A DNA stretch of 64,000 nt from Methylomonas koyamae. Lineage in GTDB: Bacteria > Pseudomonadota > Gammaproteobacteria > Methylococcales > Methylomonadaceae. The translations under genes and the position numbers were made by a program. The notes beneath the pieces are model-generated. The model was not told the origin of the DNA. It saw only the letters and a program-made list of their open reading frames with translations, and searched no databases. Within the stretch, counting starts at the first letter, position 1, and every line of letters begins with the position of its first letter. Where the stretch lies: contig NZ_AP019777.1 of the NCBI RefSeq assembly GCF_019669905.1, forward strand, positions 434,001 to 498,000, given 5' to 3'. Positions 32,663-40,335 of the stretch are shown in pieces.

Positions 32663-34017
32663 CAGGCTGGTGAAAAACCCACTGATATTTCCCCTTACCC
32701 ACGGTTTCCGTGATTTTTTCGTGTTGAAATCGGTCATGACATCGAGTTTCAACCGTTTTGCCCCTGTTTCAAGGGCTTTTTATTCGCCTGAAGCCGTCTG
32801 TGGACGGTTTTCAGGCGCACTTCGCCCTAGGTGGGCGCACTCCACGCCGGTTTCGGCGTGAACACCAATAGGTTGAGCAAGCGCGTCAGGTTGTAGGCGG
32901 CAAAGCAAAACAAGGCCTGACCTGCGACTTTGGCTAAGCCGATGTGGCGGGTTTTACGCAGGCCCCCGACGGTCTTGATCCAGCCGAAGGCTTCTTCGAC
33001 GATTTTGCGGCGCTTGAGGCTTTGAGCGTACGCTTTGCCGCGCGCGGTGCGGCCATCGACGGCACTGCCGGTCTTTTTGCGAGCAACATGGGCTTTGATG
33101 TCTTGCGTCTTGAGTTTGTTGACGAACGCCGGTTGGTCATAGCCTTTGTCGGCACCGACGCTGCCGCCTTTGGGAACACGGCGTTTGATCATTGTTTGCG
33201 CGGCTTCGATTTCAGCGGTGCCGGTGGCTTGGGTGGTTTCGACATCGACAATCAGGCCGTTACGATTCTCGGATAGGGCATGGGTGATGTAACGCAGTTT
33301 GGCCTCGGTGTATTCGCCTTTCTTGTAAAGCCGCGCTTCGGGGTCTGTCGTGCTCTGATGCGTGGCATTGCTGCGCTTTTCGCCGCTGAAGTCGACCTCG
33401 GGATTGCGGCCGGCGGGTTTATCAGGACCGCTGCCGTCTTTCTTCACGAAGCTTTTGTGCGAGGCCCAGGCTTCGATCAGGCTGCCGTCGACACTGAAGT
33501 GTTCGTCGGACACCAGGTTTTGCCATTCGGCAATGGCCAAGACCCGCTCAAAAAACTCGCGACTCAGTGCTTCGGACAGCAGGCGCTCGCGGTTGGCGCT
33601 GAACACGCTGCGTTCCCAGACAGCATCGTCGATACCCAAACCGACAAACCAGCGAAACAGCAGGTTGTAGTCCAGCTGTTCCATCAACTGGCGTTCGCTA
33701 CGAACGGTGTACAGCACTTGCAATAGCAAGGCGCGCAGCAGTTTTTCGGGCGCAATCGACGGGCGGCCAGTATGGGAGTAGCATTCGGCAAAGACCGCAT
33801 CCATAGAGGCCAATACGCCATCGACGAGTAGCCGTAAACGACGCAACGGATGCTGTTTGGGAATACGGTCTTCCAGGCTAACGTAGCTGAACCAGCTATT
33901 TTGAATGGCATCGTGTCCGCGCATGGGGGGCTTCTCCAATTTAGATGCGCTATTTTACTTGTTTGCTGAGGCTATGCGCCTTGATGACTGCAGCTTTGGG
34001 AGTTTTTCACCAGCCTG
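32663..34017 (-). mobile_element. IS5-family insertion sequence in hsdS
   Basis: A 1355-base element with matching termini: CAGGCTGGTGAAAAAC at the left end and its inverse complement GTTTTTCACCAGCCTG at the right end. It is flanked by a 4-base target duplication TTAA (32659-32662 and 34018-34021). It carries one transposase gene. TTAA fits the YTAR target pattern known for a branch of the IS5 family. The ends are intact and the transposase is complete, so the element is probably recent and may still move. Confidence 0.93.
32827..33939 (-). CDS. IS5-like DDE transposase
   Basis: A 370-residue transposase. The N-terminal domain contains SYVSLEDRIPKQHPLRRLRLLVD. The DDE catalytic core shows the first Asp in EHFSVDGSLIEAW, the second in VGADKGYDQPAF and the glutamate in RRKIVEEAFGWIKT followed by a Lys/Arg-rich stretch. 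The frame is uninterrupted. It lies wholly within the element's inverted repeats, with about 80 bases upstream for a promoter and 160 bases of non-coding sequence downstream. Confidence 0.94.
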   Translation of the reverse strand: MEKPPMRGHDAIQNSWFSYVSLEDRIPKQHPLRRLRLLVDGVLASMDAVFAECYSHTGRPSIAPEKLLRALLLQVLYTVRSERQLMEQLDYNLLFRWFVGLGIDDAVWERSVFSANRERLLSEALSREFFERVLAIAEWQNLVSDEHFSVDGSLIEAWASHKSFVKKDGSGPDKPAGRNPEVDFSGEKRSNATHQSTTDPEARLYKKGEYTEAKLRYITHALSENRNGLIVDVETTQATGTAEIEAAQTMIKRRVPKGGSVGADKGYDQPAFVNKLKTQDIKAHVARKKTGSAVDGRTARGKAYAQSLKRRKIVEEAFGWIKTVGGLRKTRHIGLAKVAGQALFCFAAYNLTRLLNLLVFTPKPAWSAPT

Positions 34018-35278
34018 TTAAAGAATGTGCCGCAAGCTGATTAACTAAATATGTGGAAGCAATTAAAACTTGATTTGGGCGTAGCTTAATCAAATATCCG
34101 GCATACAAATAGTTAATGTCTTGCTCAGAAACTAATGCGCATTTTCCCACTATCGAAATGCTACCGTTAGAGCGAATTAATAAAATATCTCCAACATCGA
34201 GTTTGTATGAAGCTCTTTCATCTGCGTCAAATTGTGCAAACTTAAGATCGGACGCATTAATTTTTCCAGAAACTACGTTTGGAATTCTAAGAACGCCTAT
34301 TCCATCAACTTCGTAGTCACATTTTTTGGCAGTTCCGTAAGTAGGTTCGTCTATTAACGCGCCAAGTCTTGAATACACCCATCCCTCTGGCAATTCCGGC
34401 AACTCGGCCAATTCTTCAGCAGTAAGCGGCGGCAAGGTTTTGGGGGCTTTGGGTTTGGAAATCCCCCCTAGCCCCCCTTTTTCAAAGGGGGGGATTTTGG
34501 GGTGTTTCGAATCGGGCTTCCCCTTTTGTAAAAGGGGGATTGAGGGGGATTTGTCCTCCCAGTCTTTGAGTTGTTGCTGATAGCGTTGCTGGCGTTCGGT
34601 TTGGATGCGTTGCAGCAGGGTTTCGGCGCTTTCCAATTTACCCGCATTCTCCGCCCGCCATTGCTCGGTGAGCTTGCCGGAAAAGGCGTGTTTCAACAGC
34701 GCTTGCCGGTAGATTTTCAGCTGCTCGCGGGCGGTTTTAAAACTTTCGATGCCTTTATCCAGCTCGGAAAACAAGGCTTCGATTTTGGCGACGATGCGGT
34801 GTTGTTCTGAGAGTGGTGGCAACTCAAAGTCTAAATCAGTTAGCTGTTTTTTCGTTATTCCGGAAATTGTTGTTCCGCGACCGTCAAACTTTAGATATTG
34901 AAGTTTATAACTCAAAAGATAGAGAGTGTATTCTGGACAAATTATTTTTGGGCTTTGTATAAGTCCCTGCAAATCTTGGCTAAAGCATATCGATGTTTCG
35001 GATATTGCTATCTTGCCTAAACCAACACGAGTAACAACTAAAAGGGTTTTCGGAGGAACCTTATTTGTCGTACTTTCTTTAATACCTTTTTCAGATACAT
35101 ATTTCCTGATTTTTATTTGACGTACACTCTCAATGTCAGCGCTTGTAACCCAAGGAATATTTCCATCCCAGTAATCTGGAACTTCAGTTGATGGAGTTCC
35201 ACCTCCAACAACTTGATAGACGTTACCTAACGTGGTTGTCTCCCAGGTCTGCGGTATTTTTTTTGCTAGAGTATTCAA
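34018..35278 (-). pseudogene. hsdS: hsdS proximal fragment (type I specificity subunit), disrupted
   Basis: About 420 residues of a type I HsdS. First target-recognition domain: TWETTTLGNVYQVVGGGTPS, about residues 10-170. Central conserved helix: PPLSEQHRIVAKIEALFSEL to KIYRQALLKHAFSGKLTEQW. A linker follows, then most of the second recognition domain (GWVYSRLGALIDEPTYGTAK onward). An IS element interrupts it after AAHSL; the frame then stops within the element at 34007. The start is a TTG that overlaps the stop of a duplicated hsdR tail (TTGA). The linker carries an inserted palindromic repeat. The truncated protein might still act as a half subunit, but loss of function is more likely. Confidence 0.88.
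34459..34552. repeat. Palindromic repeat pair inserted in the hsdS reading frame
   Basis: Two C/G-run palindromes lie in the linker of hsdS: AATCCCCCC ... GGGGGGATT (34460-34496) and CCCCTTTTGTAAAAGGGG (34520-34537). On the coding strand they read as SPSIPLLQKG and IPPFEKGGLGGI peptides. This is a familiar translation of a dispersed palindromic element. The frame stays open through it. Confidence 0.75.
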
Positions 35279-35355
35279 GCCGCTAATACCTCATTCAATT
35301 CCTCCAACAACGTATCCTCCTCGGCGCCAAATAACGTATATATCTTGCTCAAGCC
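35275..35355 (-). pseudogene. Duplicated 3' tail of hsdR
   Basis: The minus strand reads GLSKIYTLFGAEEDTLLEEL followed by NEVLAA and a stop. This is a diverged copy of the hsdR C-terminus GLSKMYQLFGAEMDTVLEEL-NEALAA. There is no start codon. Its stop overlaps the hsdS TTG start (TTGA), which is probably the ancestral hsdR-hsdS junction left behind when a DUF4160/DUF2442 module was inserted. DUF2442 ends inside its 5' edge. Confidence 0.85.
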
Positions 35356-35663
35356 ACTTTCTCTTCATAACGCAACAATTGCCGCTCGGCTAACTTGCGA
35401 TGAATATTGGCCGGACTCAGTTCTAAACCATTTGGCCAGCATAAAGCGCCCAACTCCAAATAACAGCGTTTGAAATAGTCATCATTATTCAAAGGTTGCA
35501 CCAGTTCAGTGTGCTGGGCAATGAGCGGTTGCAAATCATAATCACCATGGCTGGCATCGGAAAAATACAAGCGCAAGCGTTTGCCCTCGAGAGGTTCTAT
35601 ACGGATGATTTTAATCATTATCGGCTCCCGGAATTCGCAGCAAGGGTTTGAGTTCGATCGCAT
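35349..35663 (-). CDS. DUF2442 family protein (second copy)
   Basis: A 104-residue DUF2442 protein (IIRIEPLEGKRLRLYFSDAS, then LCWPNGLELSPANIHRKLAE). It overlaps the preceding DUF4160 gene by about 50 bases, so the pair is tightly coupled. The sequence is clearly diverged from the first copy at 31.7 kb, so the two modules were probably acquired separately rather than by recent duplication. Its 3' end overlaps the remnant hsdR tail. Confidence 0.8.
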   Translation of the reverse strand: MRSNSNPCCEFREPIMIKIIRIEPLEGKRLRLYFSDASHGDYDLQPLIAQHTELVQPLNNDDYFKRCYLELGALCWPNGLELSPANIHRKLAERQLLRYEEKVA

Positions 35664-35877
35664 ATTGCCAATCGATTAACAATTCACTTTGGTGTTCGAT
35701 AGCCCATTCGCGAACTAATTTAAGTGCTTTATTGGGTAACGAACCGGCCAATACCTCGCCGGTTTCGATGGCAATTAAGGCTTCATGACCTTGATATTCG
35801 ACATGAAAATGCGGTGGGTTATGGTCGTCATGGTACATACGGATGTAGATACCAAAAAAATAGGAAATGATCGGCAT
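35611..35877 (-). CDS. DUF4160 family protein (second copy)
   Basis: An 88-residue DUF4160 protein with the core IYIRMYHDDHNPPHFHVEYQ and a C-terminal tail on the usual fold. It starts 34 bases after the hsdR stop and overlaps the DUF2442 gene. It is homologous to the first copy at 32.1 kb but shares only the core residues. The pair probably acts together; toxin-antitoxin behaviour is a guess from gene organisation. Confidence 0.82.
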   Translation of the reverse strand: MPIISYFFGIYIRMYHDDHNPPHFHVEYQGHEALIAIETGEVLAGSLPNKALKLVREWAIEHQSELLIDWQYAIELKPLLRIPGADND

Positions 35878-35911
35878 TATAAACCCCGCTTCAATCGGTC
35901 ATATTGCAAAC

Positions 35912-38677
35912 TCATGCCGCCAACGCCTCATTCAATTCCTCCAACACCGTATCCATCTCGGCGCCAAACAATTGATACATCTTGCTCAAGCCGCCCTGGC
36001 CGTCGAACGGGGCCAGTTCCAGGTCGTCGCGGTCGATGTGGTAGGAGTTGGCGATGCTGTCGCGGATCATTTGCAGCCAAGCCATTTGTTCTTCGCTGAA
36101 TTTGTCGGGGTTGCCGGCGTGGTGTTGCATGACCCAGGTTTGGAAGTTGCGGCGCACGGTGTCGGCGAAATGGGTCAATTGTTGATCCATGCCACAGACG
36201 CGGCGGATTAAGCCCACCAAGGCGGTGAGTTCGCTAATCGGTTGCTGGCCCTGGTAGTTATCCAGTTGGCTGTAGGCTTGCCAGACATGCAGCGGCGCCA
36301 GCTTGGGTTTGTCGGTTTTGAGTTGATCGAGGATTTGGTGCAGCATGGCGTTGGTGATGTTACGGCGGCGTTGGGGTTGGTCGTAAAAAATGCTGAGGGC
36401 TTCGATTTGGTCTTTGTGGCTGGCCAGATAGTCGGCAAATTCCTGAGTCAGATGTTCGGCGGCGGTTTGCGCATCGGTAGCCCAGCCGGAAAACCTCAAT
36501 GTATCCAGATTGAGATGGTCGATGGTTTGTTCCTTGTCGCGACGGATGCTGTCGATCAAGTTGACCAGCTCGCCGGTAAAAACCTTGGCCGCCTGTTTGA
36601 CCAATTCGGCCTGGGCTTGCTGACATTGCTGGTCGCTGGGTTCGGCATCGCTGGGCAGGCCGGCTTGTTCGCAGGCTTTTTGGGCGATGCTGTCGGGATC
36701 GATGGCGTTGAACAGATTATTGATGATCTGGCTCAAGGGTATGCCGCCGGCCAGATTTTTAATTTTGGCTTGATCGGCAGGGCTGAGCTGTTGATTTAAG
36801 CGCGCCAAGCGGGCAGCCAGGGAACTGACGGCGTCGCTATCGTGGGCGCCCATCATTACGCCCATGGCCAAGTCTTTTAATGCCACGGTGGGTTTGGTAA
36901 TCAAGGGCTGGCTGGCGGTTTTTAGGGATTTGGTCACGCCGACCGCATCGACAATCACATAATGGGTTTTGGCGGTGAGCGCGGACGGGGTGACTTTTTT
37001 CAGGCCGTCCATATCCAGGGTGCGGGTGCCACGGCCTTTCATTTGCTCGAAGTAGTTGCGGCTACGCACGTCGCGCATGAACAGCAGGCATTCCAACGGT
37101 TTGACGTCGGTGCCGGTGGCGATCATATCCACGGTAACGGCGATGCGTGGATGGTAGGCGTTGCGAAAATCGGCCAGGGTGGATTTGGGGTCTTCATCGG
37201 CTTTATAGGTGACCTTTTTACAAAAGGCATTACCTTCCGCAAATTCTTCGCGCACGGTCTGGATGATGTCGTCGGCGTGGCTGTCGGTTTTGGCAAAGAT
37301 CAGGGTTTTGGGGACTTCCTGCCGACCGGGGAACATCGTCTGCCAATTTTGTTGATAGGCACGAATCACGGTGCGAATCTGATCGGGGTTGACGACGCTG
37401 TTGTCCAGTTCCTTATTGGTGTAGGTTTCGTCCTGGTCTTGCTGCTCCCAGCGTTTTTTGCGGGTGAGTTTTTCGCGTTTTTGAATTTGCAGTTTGGCCG
37501 GGATTTTGCCGCCGGACTGGCTAATGTGGGTTTCGATCAGGTAAATTTCATTACCGACATTGACGCCATCCGCTACGGCTTTTTCGTGGGTGTATTCGCT
37601 GACCACGTTTTTCTTGAAGAAGCCGTAGGTGCGATTATCCGGCGTGGCGGTGAGGCCGATTAAAAAGCTGTCGAAATAATCCAGCACTTGTTGCCACAGG
37701 TTGTAGATCGAGCGGTGGCATTCGTCGATGAAGATAAAATCAAAAAACTCCAGCGGAACTTTATCGTTATATACCACCGGCATCGGCTGCTTGGGTTTGG
37801 TGAGTTGTTCCGCCGGGTTAATGTCTTCCAGGCTGCTGTCGAGCTCTTCGCCTTTGAGGATGGAATACAGGCGCTGGATGGTGCTGATGCAGACCTGACT
37901 ATCCTTGGCGACATACGACGATTGCAGACGCTGCACGCTGTAAAGCTCGGTGAATTTGCGGTTATCGTCGTTGGGCGTGTAGCTCATCATTTCCTGCTCG
38001 GCCTGTTCGCCCAAGTTGCGGGTATCGACCAGAAACAGAATGCGTTTGGCTTCGCCAAATTTCAGCAGCCGATACATGCTGGTAATGGCGGTATAGGTCT
38101 TGCCGGAACCGGTGGCCATTTGGATCAGCGCGCGGGGCCGATTGTGTTTGAACGAGTCTTCCAGGTTGTTGATGGCAATTTCCTGGCATTCGCGCAAGCC
38201 TTGCGGATTAAGATGCGGCAGGCTTTGCAATCGATGACGCAATGATCTGCCTTGCTCTAACCATTCCTTTAGCGTTTCCGGCCGGTGAAAGCTGAACACT
38301 TCGCGAGAGCGCGGCTTAGGATCGCGGGCATCGGTAAAGCGGGTAATGGCGCCGGTGCTTTCGTACAGAAATGGCAGCGGTCCTTGGCTATTGACCCATT
38401 TCAGTTTGGCGGCGGCGTATTCGGCGGTTTGCTCTTCGACCGTGGTGAGCTTGTGGCCTAGGCTTTCTGCTTTGGCCTCGATGACGCCAACCGGTTTGCT
38501 GTCGACGAATAGGATGTAATCGGCGGGGCCGGTGTCGGTTTGGTATTCCCTGACTGCTTGGCCTAAGCCAGCATGCAAGTTGATCTGGTTTTTGTTCTGT
38601 ACCGCCCAGCCCGCTTGCTGCAAGAGCTTGTCAATATGATCGCGGGCGATTTGTTCCGGGTTTTGGTTGCTGGGCAT
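35912..38677 (-). CDS. hsdR: Type I restriction endonuclease R subunit (EcoEI-like)
   Basis: A 921-residue HsdR. The N-terminal nuclease domain has DYILFVDSKPVGVIEAKAE (PD...ExK pattern). The helicase motor has Walker A MATGSGKTYTAI, the DECH box in FIDECHRSIYNLW, and motif VI in MKGRGTRTLD. A C-terminal EcoEI-type domain ends LSKMYQLFGAEMDTVLEELN. It would cut unmodified DNA after ATP-driven translocation, guided by HsdS. It is intact and is the first gene of the minus-strand operon. Because hsdS is broken, the complex is probably inactive. Confidence 0.93.
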   Translation of the reverse strand: MPSNQNPEQIARDHIDKLLQQAGWAVQNKNQINLHAGLGQAVREYQTDTGPADYILFVDSKPVGVIEAKAESLGHKLTTVEEQTAEYAAAKLKWVNSQGPLPFLYESTGAITRFTDARDPKPRSREVFSFHRPETLKEWLEQGRSLRHRLQSLPHLNPQGLRECQEIAINNLEDSFKHNRPRALIQMATGSGKTYTAITSMYRLLKFGEAKRILFLVDTRNLGEQAEQEMMSYTPNDDNRKFTELYSVQRLQSSYVAKDSQVCISTIQRLYSILKGEELDSSLEDINPAEQLTKPKQPMPVVYNDKVPLEFFDFIFIDECHRSIYNLWQQVLDYFDSFLIGLTATPDNRTYGFFKKNVVSEYTHEKAVADGVNVGNEIYLIETHISQSGGKIPAKLQIQKREKLTRKKRWEQQDQDETYTNKELDNSVVNPDQIRTVIRAYQQNWQTMFPGRQEVPKTLIFAKTDSHADDIIQTVREEFAEGNAFCKKVTYKADEDPKSTLADFRNAYHPRIAVTVDMIATGTDVKPLECLLFMRDVRSRNYFEQMKGRGTRTLDMDGLKKVTPSALTAKTHYVIVDAVGVTKSLKTASQPLITKPTVALKDLAMGVMMGAHDSDAVSSLAARLARLNQQLSPADQAKIKNLAGGIPLSQIINNLFNAIDPDSIAQKACEQAGLPSDAEPSDQQCQQAQAELVKQAAKVFTGELVNLIDSIRRDKEQTIDHLNLDTLRFSGWATDAQTAAEHLTQEFADYLASHKDQIEALSIFYDQPQRRRNITNAMLHQILDQLKTDKPKLAPLHVWQAYSQLDNYQGQQPISELTALVGLIRRVCGMDQQLTHFADTVRRNFQTWVMQHHAGNPDKFSEEQMAWLQMIRDSIANSYHIDRDDLELAPFDGQGGLSKMYQLFGAEMDTVLEELNEALAA

Positions 38678-39022
38678 GGCAGTCCGTTACGCGCAGTGCT
38701 CGGTTTGTGGAGTAATAAATTCGGCCGTTAGTTTTTGCCAGTATAAATGAAACGGGCTACGGATTAGAACGGCAGCCGGCCGGATACCAAGACGCGCTTT
38801 GGCTGGCCGTGCCTGGTCTGCAACAGGAATTGAAAATCGGCAGGGTTGCGAATCGGCCGCGTATGCACGAATTTACATTAATATTAATTCGTAAGTGATT
38901 GACATGCTTAATTCCTGAATAATCAATACCTTAAGCGGACTTTAATCCAGTTGCTTTTTGCCGGTTTTATGTGAATACTCGCCATCCCTAGTCCATTTTT
39001 GCTGTCAATTTCGGGGGTGGTT
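38678..39022. other. Gene-free stretch upstream of hsdR
   Basis: About 345 bases without a gene. It must hold the divergent promoters for hsdR and the small genes to the right. TTGACA occurs at about 38899 in an AT-rich stretch but no convincing spaced -10 was found. Nothing else recognisable. Confidence 0.4.
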
Positions 39023-39163
39023 ATGAAGATGGTTATTGTCATATTGTCCGGTTTGGTCATCGGAGCTTTGGTGGTTATTGCTGCTTTGCAATTAATTCGC
39101 GTAGTTGGCAAGGAATTTGTGGATTTGATGTCGGAAGCCTGGAACAGCGCGGAAACTCATTGA
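39023..39163 (+). CDS. Small single-pass membrane protein (46 residues)
   Basis: A short frame with one hydrophobic helix, MKMVIVILSGLVIGALVVIA, followed by an amphipathic tail (EFVDLMSEAWNSAETH). GGGGTGG lies just upstream of the ATG. I do not recognise a family. It precedes a secreted-protein gene by about 120 bases on the same strand, and that gene has a similar GGGGATGG leader. It could be a genuine small membrane protein; the evidence is the ribosome binding site and the clean transmembrane profile. Confidence 0.5.
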   Translation: MKMVIVILSGLVIGALVVIAALQLIRVVGKEFVDLMSEAWNSAETH

Positions 39164-39285
39164 CCGGCGGATTGCCGGCCGTTTTCGAGCGGAGCGAGCG
39201 GCAATCGGTTGCGGTTGACGAATCAGCCGAAATTGGTCAATCTGTTGGTTTGCGGGCAACGGTTTCAATTTTCGGGGATGGTTAA

Positions 39286-39600
39286 ATGAGTTCGGTAAAC
39301 AAATTTTGGGGAGTGTTGTTGCTCGGTCTGGTGTCCGGCGCGGTTCAGGCCAGAGCGGTTGACTACTGTAAGGCAATACGAACTTTCGACGACAAAGATG
39401 CTAGTGCGGCTCCGGCGATCAAATACGAAGACTGTTCCGGCGTCGCCTTTATCGATTACGCCAAATATTACGTCGAAGCCCGTTGCTGGGCCGGCGCGTA
39501 CGATCTAGTCCCCGGCAAATGCGATTCGGTAAAGACCGAAGCTGTTGCGGAGCCCGAGCCGGCGGAAGCGACTCCGGCAGAACCGGCTGAGGCCGAATAA
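39286..39600 (+). CDS. Secreted hypothetical protein with acidic Pro/Glu/Ala tail
   Basis: A 104-residue protein with a signal peptide (FWGVLLLGLVSGAVQARA). A mature domain of about 55 residues holds four cysteines (DYCKAIRTF, EDCSGVAF, ARCWAGAY, GKCDSVK) that could form two disulfides. An acidic low-complexity tail (EPEPAEATPAEPAEAE) ends the protein. GGGGATGG lies upstream of the ATG. A Rho-independent terminator follows its stop. I do not recognise the family; a small periplasmic protein is the best description. Confidence 0.72.
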   Translation: MSSVNKFWGVLLLGLVSGAVQARAVDYCKAIRTFDDKDASAAPAIKYEDCSGVAFIDYAKYYVEARCWAGAYDLVPGKCDSVKTEAVAEPEPAEATPAEPAEAE

Positions 39601-39638
39601 GAACGAAACATAAATTAGGTTCCCAAAACCAGATATCC

Positions 39639-39665
39639 AAAGCCGCTTTAATCAGCGGCTTTTTT
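39639..39665 (+). terminator. Rho-independent terminator
   Basis: Stem AAGCCGC / GCGGCTT with loop TTTAATCA is followed by a run of T. It closes the transcript of the secreted-protein gene. Confidence 0.85.
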
Positions 39666-39858
39666 GTGCCTGTCGATAAATGGCGATGGCCCGATGCGGA
39701 AAAAAATATTCAATACCGGGTAACGTACGAGGCACTCTCGGTAAAAATTTGCAAAATCGCGGAAATCACGGAATTTTGTGGCTACCGGGCTGTCGTATCG
39801 GCGTTCGGAACCATTCGGTTCAGTTTAAAGGGCTATTGGATATCGCTGGAGGTTGGAG

Positions 39859-40020
39859 ATGGTTGCTATGCGCTATAACATCAAAAAATTCGGTAAAGTC
39901 ATTTCGCACATCAGCCCGGACAAAATGAGCCCGGGATTGGCGAAGGAATTGAAATCGCGGGGTTACCGAATCAGCAGTGCTTACCTCGATCAACACCAAG
40001 TAGCTGTCGCAGGCGGCTAA
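39859..40020 (+). CDS. Small basic hypothetical protein (53 residues)
   Basis: A short frame, MVAMRYNIKKFGKVISHISP then DKMSPGLAKELKSRGYRISS, that looks like a folded basic domain. GGAGG lies 6 bases before the ATG at 39859, favouring it over the ATG at 39868. A strong Rho-independent terminator begins 28 bases after the stop. No family recognised. The ribosome binding site, stop and terminator together make this a credible small gene. Confidence 0.6.
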   Translation: MVAMRYNIKKFGKVISHISPDKMSPGLAKELKSRGYRISSAYLDQHQVAVAGG

Positions 40021-40047
40021 CGGTAAGCGCAATCGAGCAGAACGGAG

Positions 40048-40072
40048 AAGCCGGCTTGTCGCCGGCTTTTTT
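40048..40072 (+). terminator. Rho-independent terminator
   Basis: Stem AAGCCGGC / GCCGGCTT with loop TTGTC, followed by TTTTTT. It closes the small basic protein gene and insulates the RND operon. Confidence 0.88.
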
Positions 40073-40125
40073 GTGGCCGCATCTCTTTGACGAGCTTTCG
40101 TCTGTTATTTTCAACCAGTTCCTAT

Positions 40126-40141
40126 CGGTTGATTTCAACCG
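40126..40141. promoter_or_regulatory. Perfect palindrome upstream of the RND operon
   Basis: CGGTTGA-TT-TCAACCG lies about 195 bases before the first gene, with another TCAACC half-site 24 bases to its left. It is a candidate operator in a roughly 260-base gene-free stretch; TAGAAT at 40222-40227 may be the -10 box of the operon promoter. Confidence 0.35.
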
Positions 40142-40335
40142 GCCGTTAACCGAAATTTCCCGCCAAACCGACGGGTACGGCAAGTTGCGCGCAATTCGGT
40201 AGCGTTTCGCTACTTATTTGCTAGAATCGCCCACCTTTGCGCGCGCTGCGAGACGGTTTTGGGCGGCGCACTGTTTGTGGCCTAAACGTTGCTATGTAGC
40301 ATTGACTAAATTTAATCGAAAGACGCCGATTGCCA

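Noticed and set aside
30231-38677. Phase-variable shuffling hsdS locus
   Set aside because: There is no second hsdS cassette or inverted repeats between specificity genes; the split is explained by the IS element.
38923-39111. Minus-strand frame of 62 codons between hsdR and the small genes
   Set aside because: It is antisense to the small membrane protein gene, which has a better ribosome binding site and a clear transmembrane profile.
39666-39878. Plus-strand frame of 70 codons
   Set aside because: It starts with GTG inside the T-run of a terminator, lacks a ribosome binding site and overlaps the better 53-residue gene.
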